5,852 nucleotides of DNA from an uncultured bacterium (GTDB lineage Bacteria > Actinomycetota > Actinomycetes > S36-B12). Positions 1 to 5,128 of this stretch are shown here, one piece after another. The notes under the pieces were generated by a model that was given only the letters and a program-made list of their open reading frames with translations, was not told the origin of the DNA and made no database searches. A program made the translations under genes and the position numbers. Position 1 is the first letter of the stretch, and the number at the start of each line of letters is the position of its first letter. The stretch is from contig CAIVQM010000144.1 of NCBI GenBank assembly GCA_903908025.1, positions 1 to 5,852 of the forward strand, in the 5' to 3' direction.

Positions 1-327
1 ATCTTTCCCGGCGACCCGCGAATCATCCGCTGGGTCGGTGTGGTCGAAGGCGACAAGCTCGTGTCGGTCGCCGCTCAGCGTGTCGAGGCCACCGGGGCAG
101 CGCACATCTGCAGCGTGTGCACCGTGCCCGACCGTCGTGGGGAGGGGCTCGCTCGGCGGGCCTGCCGTCGGATCATGCAGGTGGCGATGGACCAGGGAGC
201 GCCAGCGGTCGTGCTCGAGATGTACGTCGGCAATGATGCGGGCCGACGCACCTATGAGGCCCTCGGATTCCGTGAGGTGGGTCGGTACCGGTCCGGGCTC
301 CTTCGTGGAGGCGGCAAACCGCGATGA
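1..327 (+). CDS. GNAT-family N-acetyltransferase, C-terminal part (5' end outside window)
   Basis: The reading frame is open from the first base and ends at TGA 325-327, leaving 108 residues. It carries the acetyl-CoA-binding signature of GNAT enzymes: VPDRRGEGLA at fragment residues 42-51 fits the motif-A pattern R-x-x-G-x-G/A (R46, G49, A51), which holds the CoA pyrophosphate. The following strand and helix contain N78, Y85 and the GF pair at 89-90, the usual motif-B spacing where the Tyr often serves as general acid. GNAT enzymes transfer an acetyl group from acetyl-CoA to an amine. The substrate cannot be told from this part, and the substrate-binding N-terminal half is mostly missing. 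An in-frame GTG at 40 is not a credible start because it would delete needed core strands. The gene ends 21 bases before rarA on the same strand, with no terminator visible between. Family is secure; role is unknown. Confidence 0.87.
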   Translation: MFPGDPRIIRWVGVVEGDKLVSVAAQRVEATGAAHICSVCTVPDRRGEGLARRACRRIMQVAMDQGAPAVVLEMYVGNDAGRRTYEALGFREVGRYRSGLLRGGGKPR

Positions 328-336
328 CTCCGTGGC

Positions 337-348
337 TAGGGTGACGGC
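337..348 (+). promoter_or_regulatory. Candidate leaderless -10 promoter / weak Shine-Dalgarno before rarA
   Basis: TAGGGT at 337-342 is followed by six bases and then ATG at 349. This fits the TANNNT-N6/7-start layout of actinobacterial leaderless promoters, in which the A of ATG is the first transcribed base. I see no convincing -35 box about 17-18 bases upstream. The same bases contain AGGG (338-341), 7 bases from the ATG, which could instead act as a ribosome binding site on a read-through transcript. Sequence alone does not separate the two readings. Confidence 0.4.
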
Positions 349-1686
349 ATGACGCTGTTCGACGACGGACTCTCCGGTTCCCGGTCGAACGCACCCCTTG
401 CCGTGCGCATGCGGCCACGCTCGCTCGAAGAGGTGGTGGGGCAGGACCTCGCCCTTGGCCCGGGCTCGCCCCTGCGCACACTCCTGACCGCGTCCGCGGA
501 GGCGGCGGTCGTGTCCGTGATCCTCTGGGGCCCGCCCGGCACAGGCAAGACCACATTGGCGCAAATTCTGTCGGCGGGCAGCGGCCGGGCATTCGTCGAG
601 TTGTCGGCCGTCACGGCTGGCGTGAAGGACGTCCGCGCTGTCATCGAGCGCGCGCGCAACTCCCTCGCCATGCACGGACGGGGCACCGTCCTGTTCATCG
701 ACGAGGTGCACCGCTTCAGCAAGTCCCAGCAGGACGCCCTGCTGCCGGCCGTCGAGAACGGCTGGGTGACCCTCATTGCAGCCACGACGGAGAACCCCAG
801 CTTCTCGGTGATCGCACCGCTGATGTCCCGTAGTGTCATGGTGCGGCTGTCGCCGCTGATGGATGCGCATGTCGATGAACTGCTGCGTCGGGCCATTGCG
901 GATCCGCGCGGTCTCGGCGGCATGGTGGTCGTCGATGAGGATGCCATCGCGCACCTTGTGCGCACCGCCAGTGGGGATGCCCGGCGTGCGCTCACCGGAC
1001 TCGACGCTGCTGCCGCATCGACGTCACCGGATGAGAGTGGCCGCACGGTGGTCACGCTCGCCGACGCTGAGCGAGCCGTCCAGCAGGCGGCGATCATCTA
1101 CGACAAGGACGGCGATCAGCACTACGACGTCATCAGCGCATTCATCAAGAGCATCCGGGGCAGCGACCCGGATGCCGCGCTCCACTACCTGGCTCGGATG
1201 CTCGAGGCGGGGGAGGACCCGCGCTTCGTGGCCCGTCGGCTGATGATCCTGGCCAGTGAGGACATCGGGATGGCGGAGCCGAGTGTCCTGCAGACGGCGG
1301 TTGCCGCCGCTGAGGCCACCGCCATGATCGGCATGCCCGAGGCGGCGATCATCCTCGCCCACGCGACCATCCATGCTGCCCTAGCCCCGAAGTCGAATGC
1401 GGTCGTGGTCGGACTCGGGGAGGCGATTGCCGATGTGCGGTCCGGTGGTATTGGGCGGGTGCCCCCGCATCTGCGTGACGGGCACTATCCGGGGGCTAGC
1501 GCACTGGGCCATGGTTCCGGCTACGTCTACCCCCACGACGTGCCGGGTGGTGTTGCGGCACAGCAGTACCTCCCCGACGAGTTGATGGACCGGGTCTACT
1601 ACCAACCCAGTCGGCATGGTGCCGAGGCTGCATGGGGCGACATCGCCGCCCGACTCTCGGAACTGCGTCATGGGGACGACCGTTAG
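349..1686 (+). CDS. rarA: Replication-associated recombination protein A (RarA/MgsA), AAA+ ATPase
   Basis: A 445-residue protein of normal family length (E. coli RarA is about 447). RarA is a cytoplasmic tetrameric clamp-loader-like ATPase that acts on stalled or gapped replication forks together with SSB and recombination proteins. The N-terminal AAA+ module is complete: Walker A GPPGTGKT at 61-68, Walker B with LFIDEVHRF at 115-123 (D118, E119), sensor 1 ATTENPS at 145-151, arginine finger in PLMSRS (R161) and sensor 2 SGDARRAL at 208-215. The C-terminal MgsA tetramerisation region follows, recognisable by YDKDGDQHYD, FIKSIRGSDPDAAL, LASEDIG and the terminal PHLRDGHYPGA, GYVYPHD and QQYLPDEL blocks. 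ATG 349 is preferred because the family's N-terminus starts a few residues before the PLAVRMRP block and because AGGG/TAGGGT lies just upstream. No truncation or odd residue is seen. It probably heads the operon that continues to mltG. Confidence 0.97.
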   Translation: MTLFDDGLSGSRSNAPLAVRMRPRSLEEVVGQDLALGPGSPLRTLLTASAEAAVVSVILWGPPGTGKTTLAQILSAGSGRAFVELSAVTAGVKDVRAVIERARNSLAMHGRGTVLFIDEVHRFSKSQQDALLPAVENGWVTLIAATTENPSFSVIAPLMSRSVMVRLSPLMDAHVDELLRRAIADPRGLGGMVVVDEDAIAHLVRTASGDARRALTGLDAAAASTSPDESGRTVVTLADAERAVQQAAIIYDKDGDQHYDVISAFIKSIRGSDPDAALHYLARMLEAGEDPRFVARRLMILASEDIGMAEPSVLQTAVAAAEATAMIGMPEAAIILAHATIHAALAPKSNAVVVGLGEAIADVRSGGIGRVPPHLRDGHYPGASALGHGSGYVYPHDVPGGVAAQQYLPDELMDRVYYQPSRHGAEAAWGDIAARLSELRHGDDR

Positions 1687-1696
1687 GGTTGGCTCC
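1684..1696 (+). promoter_or_regulatory. Candidate leaderless -10 promoter / Shine-Dalgarno before the small membrane protein gene
   Basis: TAGGGT at 1684-1689 begins exactly with the rarA stop codon TAG and is followed by seven bases and ATG at 1697, again a TANNNT-N7-ATG arrangement. AGGG (1685-1688) sits 8 bases before the ATG and would also work as a ribosome binding site. No clear -35 element is visible inside the end of rarA. If used as a promoter it would give a separate transcript for the small gene and alaS. If not, it is simply the site for reinitiation after rarA. Confidence 0.38.
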
Positions 1697-1969
1697 ATGC
1701 GAAGGATGGTGTGGATCGCCGTGGGCGCTGCTGGCGGCATCGTCGTCTACCGGCGCGCCCAGCAGGCCATCGCAGATGCGCGCGACAAGGGCATGGTCCT
1801 GAGCGTCCAGCAGGCGGGCCTGTCCGCTGCCAGCGCCCTCACCACGGCTCGTGTGATGGCGGCCGGCGCTGCTGCCGCGGTCGACCCTCGTGAGCGAGCC
1901 GCCGCCCGCCCGCCCGCCCCCGGATCCGCCGCCGCGCAGGTCCTTCGTCAAGCCAACCTGGGAGATTAG
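1697..1969 (+). CDS. Small alanine-rich protein with one N-terminal hydrophobic segment, unknown function
   Basis: A 90-residue protein of unknown function. It begins MRRMVWIAVGAAGG: two Arg, then a short hydrophobic, glycine-rich stretch (about residues 4-18), then RR and a long Ala/Gln-rich helix-prone part (about 20-62), a Pro-rich linker (RPPAPGS, 71-77) and an Ala-rich tail. This suggests a single short membrane anchor, N-in or peripheral, with a cytoplasmic amphipathic helix. In position and overall shape it resembles the small proteins that Streptomyces and relatives carry just upstream of alaS (DUF6167-type); that assignment is from memory and unverified. I chose ATG 1697 because it lies just after the rarA stop with AGGG 8 bases upstream. 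In-frame ATGs at 1616 and 1670 would overlap rarA and put a polar segment before the membrane stretch, and ATG 1706 would lose the leading arginines. Its last codons hold the alaS ribosome binding site, two bases from the alaS start, so the two genes are likely translationally coupled. Confidence 0.78.
   Translation: MRRMVWIAVGAAGGIVVYRRAQQAIADARDKGMVLSVQQAGLSAASALTTARVMAAGAAAAVDPRERAAARPPAPGSAAAQVLRQANLGD
1904..1919 (+). repeat. Tandem tetranucleotide repeat (GCCC)4 inside the small protein gene
   Basis: Four perfect copies of GCCC, preceded by two GCC triplets and followed by extra C residues. It encodes the Ala-Arg-Pro-Pro-Ala part of the linker. Because the unit is four bases, any gain or loss of a copy shifts the frame. 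One extra copy places translation in the alaS frame, which is free of stops from here to the alaS start. One fewer copy leads to a stop at 1992-1994. Short runs like this are common in GC-rich DNA, so the repeat may have no role. Confidence 0.6.
1960..1965 (+). promoter_or_regulatory. Ribosome binding site for alaS within the end of the small gene
   Basis: GGGAGA lies 6 bases before the GTG at 1972 and supports that start. It is embedded in the last codons (Leu-Gly-Asp) of the upstream small gene, whose TAG ends two bases before the alaS start. Ribosomes finishing the small gene can therefore reinitiate directly on alaS. Confidence 0.7.
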
Positions 1970-1971
1970 CC

Positions 1972-4647
1972 GTGGAGTCCGCAGAGATCCGTAGCCGCTT
2001 CCTGCGGTACTTCGCCGATCGCGGCCATCAGGTCGTGCCGTCGGCGTCCCTGCTGCTCGACGACCCGACGCTGCTGTTCGTCAACGCTGGCATGGTCCCG
2101 TTCAAGCCCTACTTCCTGGGCGAGGCCCCGCCCCCGTACCCCCGGGCGACGAGCGTGCAGAAGGTCGTGCGGACCCTCGACATCGAAGAGGTCGGCAAGA
2201 CGACGCGGCATGCGTCCTTCTTCCAGATGGCGGGCAACTTCTCGTTCGGCGACTACTTCAAGGAGCAGGCCATCCCGTTCGCATGGGATCTGCTGACGAA
2301 GCCGGTCGCTGATGGCGGGTACGGGTTCCCCGAGGATCGCCTGTGGGCCACCGTCTACGAGGACGACGACGAGGCGATCGAGATCTGGCACACGGTCGCC
2401 GGCCTGCCTTACGAGCGCATCCAGCGTCGCGGTCCCGCTGACAACTACTGGTCGATGGGTGTCCCCGGACCGGGTGGTCCCTGCTCGGAGATCTACTTCG
2501 ATCGTGGACCTGAGCACGGTCGCGAGGGTGGTCCCGTCGCTGACGAGGACCGCTACCTCGAGGTCTGGAACCTCGTGTTCATGCAGGACGAGCTCTCGGC
2601 AGTGCGATCTAAGACGGACTTTGACATCCGGCAGCCGCTGCCAGCGAAGAACATCGACACCGGTATGGGTCTCGAGCGCATGGCGGCGCTGCTGCAGGGC
2701 GTCGACAACATCTACGAGATCGACACCACACGTGGGATTCTCGATCGTGCCGCCGAGCTGAGCGGTGCTCGCTACGGCGTCAATGAGCGCGACGACGTTG
2801 CCCTGCGCATCGTGGCCGACCACGCGCGCACGTGCGCTTTCCTGATCGGCGACGGCGTCATCCCCGGTAACGAGGGCCGCGGGTATGTCCTCCGTCGCAT
2901 CATGCGCCGCACGATCCGGATGATGCGCCTGCTGGGTGCGCAGGAGCCCACGATGAGTGAGCTTGTTGACGCCACGGTCCTCACCATGGCCCCGCAGTAC
3001 CCGGAGCTCAACGACGAGGTCAACCGCATCCGGCAGATCTCCGTCGGGGAGGAGGCCGCCTTCCTTCAGACCCTGAGGACCGGGACGACGATCTTCGACA
3101 CCGCGGCCGCGAGCGTGCGCACGGGAGGGGGCACGCAACTTTCTGGCGACGAGGCTTTCGCCCTCCACGACACGTACGGCTTCCCGATCGATCTGACTCT
3201 TGAGATGGCGGCAGAGCAGGGGCTGAGCGTCGACGAAGACGGCTTCCGGCGGTTGATGAAGCAGCAGCGTGAGCGCGCCAAGGCGGACTCGAAGGCGCGC
3301 AAGAGCGGCGTAACCGCCACCACCGCCTATCGCGACATCCTGCAGGCCGGTGGTACCACCACCTTCACGGGCTACACCGAGTCGGTCACGGAGTCACAGG
3401 TCATTGGGATCGTCATGGATGGTGAGACTGTCGCGGCTGCGCGTGTCGGCGACCATGTCGAAATCGTCCTGAACCGCAGCCCGTTCTATGCCGAGGCGGG
3501 CGGGCAGTTGGGCGACCACGGCCGGCTCGTGAGTTCTGACGGAGCGGTCGTCGACGTCTACGACGTGCAGACTCCGGTGCCGGGCCTGTTCGTGCACCGC
3601 GGCGAGGTTGTCGACGGTGAACTCGTCAGCGGCTCGACCGTCACCAGCGAGGTCGATGCCGCGCGGCGACGCGCCATCTCGCGGGCGCACACGGCGACCC
3701 ACATCATCCACCGGGCTTTCCGTGAGCGACTCGGCGACACCGCTACGCAGATGGGCTCAGAGAATGCTCCCGGCCGGCTGCGGTTCGACTTCCCGAGCCC
3801 CACGGCAGTGGCCCCGGCAGTGCTTCGCGAGGTGGAGCAGCACGTCAACGAGGTCCTGATCGACGACCTCGCGGTCTCGGCGCAGACGATGACCCAGGAC
3901 GAGGCTCGCGCCATGGGGGCGATGGCGCTGTTCGGCGAGAAGTACGGCGATCGGGTTCGCGTCGTATCCGTCGGTGACTGGGCCCACGAACTGTGCGGTG
4001 GAACCCATGCCCAGCGTTCCGGTCAGCTTGGTGTCGTGACCTTCCTCTCGGAGGGGTCGATCGGAGCTGGCGTCCGTCGCGTAGAGGCACTCGTCGGCAC
4101 CGACGCCTACCGGTTCCTCGCGCGCGAACACGTGCTCGTCTCACGGCTGTCCGAGCTGGTGAAGGCACCAGCTGATCAGTTGGTCGAGCGTGTCGAGAAG
4201 ACCATTGCGGCGTTGAAGGATGCCGAGCGAGATCTGGCGAAGGTGCGAAGCGCGCAGTTGGCCACGAACCTCGACGGCATCATCGGCGAGGGCAAGGACA
4301 TCGGAGCCGTTCGGCTTTGGGCGTTCCACGCACCCGATGGCACGACCGGCAACGACCTGCGTGAACTCATGACCAAGGCGCGGAGTCGCGCGCGCAACGA
4401 CATCCCGGTCGTGGTGGTCGGAACCGCTGTGAGTGATGGCAAGGTGTCGATCATCGCGGGTGCGTCGCCTCAGGCCATCGCACTCGGAGTCACCGCCAAC
4501 GCGCTCCTGCAGGCGGCAGCGCCGAGCATCAACGGTCGTGGCGGTGGCAAGGACGACTCTGCGCAGGGCGGCGGCACCGACCCCGCCGGGATTCCGGCGG
4601 CGATCGAGGCGGTAGAGGCCATGCTCCGCGAGCGAGCGGGGCAATAG
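1972..4647 (+). CDS. alaS: Alanyl-tRNA synthetase
   Basis: A complete 891-residue class II synthetase that charges tRNA-Ala with alanine in the cytoplasm and hydrolyses mischarged Ser- and Gly-tRNA. The catalytic core shows the family N-terminus (EIRSRFLRYF), the NAGMVPFKPYFLG block, class II motif 2 with R79 and FFQMAGNFSFGDYFK (83 onward), and motif 3 GMGLERM at 231-237. The editing domain has the metal-binding HTATH (H573, H577) and CGGTH (C675, H679), so editing should be intact. A coiled-coil-like helix (about 726-763) leads to the C-Ala domain with its glycine-rich block around GRGGGKDDSAQGGG (855-868). GTG 1972 is supported by GGGAGA 6 bases upstream and by the first residues aligning with the known family start. 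Length is in the usual range. It lies 2 bases after the small gene and 4 bases before ruvX. No T-box or attenuator fits before it, so control probably comes from the operon promoter(s). Confidence 0.99.
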   Translation: MESAEIRSRFLRYFADRGHQVVPSASLLLDDPTLLFVNAGMVPFKPYFLGEAPPPYPRATSVQKVVRTLDIEEVGKTTRHASFFQMAGNFSFGDYFKEQAIPFAWDLLTKPVADGGYGFPEDRLWATVYEDDDEAIEIWHTVAGLPYERIQRRGPADNYWSMGVPGPGGPCSEIYFDRGPEHGREGGPVADEDRYLEVWNLVFMQDELSAVRSKTDFDIRQPLPAKNIDTGMGLERMAALLQGVDNIYEIDTTRGILDRAAELSGARYGVNERDDVALRIVADHARTCAFLIGDGVIPGNEGRGYVLRRIMRRTIRMMRLLGAQEPTMSELVDATVLTMAPQYPELNDEVNRIRQISVGEEAAFLQTLRTGTTIFDTAAASVRTGGGTQLSGDEAFALHDTYGFPIDLTLEMAAEQGLSVDEDGFRRLMKQQRERAKADSKARKSGVTATTAYRDILQAGGTTTFTGYTESVTESQVIGIVMDGETVAAARVGDHVEIVLNRSPFYAEAGGQLGDHGRLVSSDGAVVDVYDVQTPVPGLFVHRGEVVDGELVSGSTVTSEVDAARRRAISRAHTATHIIHRAFRERLGDTATQMGSENAPGRLRFDFPSPTAVAPAVLREVEQHVNEVLIDDLAVSAQTMTQDEARAMGAMALFGEKYGDRVRVVSVGDWAHELCGGTHAQRSGQLGVVTFLSEGSIGAGVRRVEALVGTDAYRFLAREHVLVSRLSELVKAPADQLVERVEKTIAALKDAERDLAKVRSAQLATNLDGIIGEGKDIGAVRLWAFHAPDGTTGNDLRELMTKARSRARNDIPVVVVGTAVSDGKVSIIAGASPQAIALGVTANALLQAAAPSINGRGGGKDDSAQGGGTDPAGIPAAIEAVEAMLRERAGQ

Positions 4648-4652
4648 CCCCG
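4637..4652 (+). promoter_or_regulatory. Perfect GC hairpin spanning the alaS stop and the ruvX start
   Basis: CGGGGC (4637-4642), AATA loop (4643-4646), GCCCCG (4647-4652): a perfect six-base-pair inverted repeat with a four-base loop, extendable by one G-U pair (4636/4653). The stem takes in the last base of the alaS TAG and the first bases of the ruvX GTG, and the only G-rich Shine-Dalgarno-like tract (4638-4641) is in its left arm. It has no T-run, so it is not a typical intrinsic terminator. A ribosome reaching the alaS stop would melt it, which would make ruvX translation depend on alaS translation. The fold is seen in the sequence; the function is inferred. Confidence 0.45.
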
Positions 4653-5128
4653 TGCGCCCTGGTGTCCGCATCGCCTGCGATGTCGGCAGCGTGCGGATCG
4701 GTGTCGCCCGAAGCGACGCGTTGGGGATACTTGCCGTGCCGCTTGATGCTGTCCGAGCAGGCGACGGGGATGTGGACGCCATCTGCTCGATAATCGCTGA
4801 ATGGTCGGCGCTGGACCTGTACGTGGGGCTGCCGCTGCACTTGAGCGGGGTCGAGGGGGATGCTGCAGCGACGGCGCGTGCCTGGGCTAAGAGCGTTGCG
4901 GAACGCACGACAGTTCCCGTCCGTCTGATCGACGAGCGCCTCTCAACGGTGCAGGCGCAGCGGGGTCTGCACGCAAGCGGCCGCTCGACACGCCAGTCAC
5001 GGTCCGTGATCGACAGCGCATCTGCTGTCATCGTGCTGCAGGCGGTGCTTGATCAGGAGCAGCGCACCGGTACGCCGCCGGGTGAACTGGTGACGATGAC
5101 GGCCGATGATGGGAGGGAGCAGTCGTGA
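4652..5128 (+). CDS. ruvX: RuvX/YqgF family resolvase-fold nuclease (putative pre-16S rRNA nuclease / Holliday junction resolvase)
   Basis: A 158-residue RNase H-fold protein of the YqgF/RuvX family. Bacterial members are linked to 16S rRNA 5'-end maturation (E. coli YqgF) and, for mycobacterial RuvX, to Holliday-junction cleavage; which applies here cannot be read from sequence. The three acidic residues expected at the metal site are present: D10 in the ACDVGSVRIGVA block, E95 in DERLST (94-99) and D121 in the VIDSASAV block. The family's GLP-LSG loop (VGLPLHLSG) and the C-terminal GTPPGELV are also there. GTG 4652 is the only reasonable start: the next GTG would remove catalytic D10. There is no good separate ribosome binding site, only GGGG 10 bases upstream inside a hairpin, which suggests coupling to alaS, whose stop is 4 bases before. 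Its TGA overlaps the mltG start. Family is secure. Confidence 0.95.
   Translation: MRPGVRIACDVGSVRIGVARSDALGILAVPLDAVRAGDGDVDAICSIIAEWSALDLYVGLPLHLSGVEGDAAATARAWAKSVAERTTVPVRLIDERLSTVQAQRGLHASGRSTRQSRSVIDSASAVIVLQAVLDQEQRTGTPPGELVTMTADDGREQS
5111..5119 (+). promoter_or_regulatory. Strong ribosome binding site for mltG inside the end of ruvX
   Basis: GGGAGGGAG lies 5 bases before GTG 5125 and is the best Shine-Dalgarno match in the window. It fixes the mltG start at 5125 rather than the in-frame ATG at 5146. The GTG overlaps the ruvX TGA as GTGA (5125-5128), the classic stop-start overlap for reinitiation. Confidence 0.75.

Noticed and set aside
38..352. 104-residue plus-strand frame overlapping the GNAT gene
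   Set aside because: Cys/Arg/Ser-rich shadow in another frame; the GNAT acetyl-CoA motifs lie in the frame beginning at base 1.
336..1097. 253-residue minus-strand frame opposite rarA
   Set aside because: Ser/Arg/Ala-rich composition typical of a frame shadow; the plus strand here encodes the complete RarA ATPase motifs.
1616..1696. Longer version of the small protein starting at ATG 1616 or 1670
   Set aside because: It would overlap rarA by 71 or 17 bases and add a polar segment ahead of the membrane stretch; ATG 1697 has AGGG at proper spacing and follows the rarA stop directly.
1940..1972. T-box or attenuator leader controlling alaS
   Set aside because: Only two bases separate the upstream gene from alaS, and no leader-type stem set or T-box sequence is visible.
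1966..3168. 400-residue open frame on the minus strand opposite alaS
   Set aside because: It lies wholly antisense to conserved alaS codons, shows no recognisable domain, and long antisense frames are expected in GC-rich genes with G/C-biased third positions.
4637..4652. Intrinsic transcription terminator after alaS
   Set aside because: The hairpin has no following T-run and ruvX starts inside it, so a translational role is more likely than termination.
4141..5031. 296-residue minus-strand frame across the alaS-ruvX junction
   Set aside because: It spans two clearly coding plus-strand genes, has low-complexity Arg/Ser/Thr composition and no domain.
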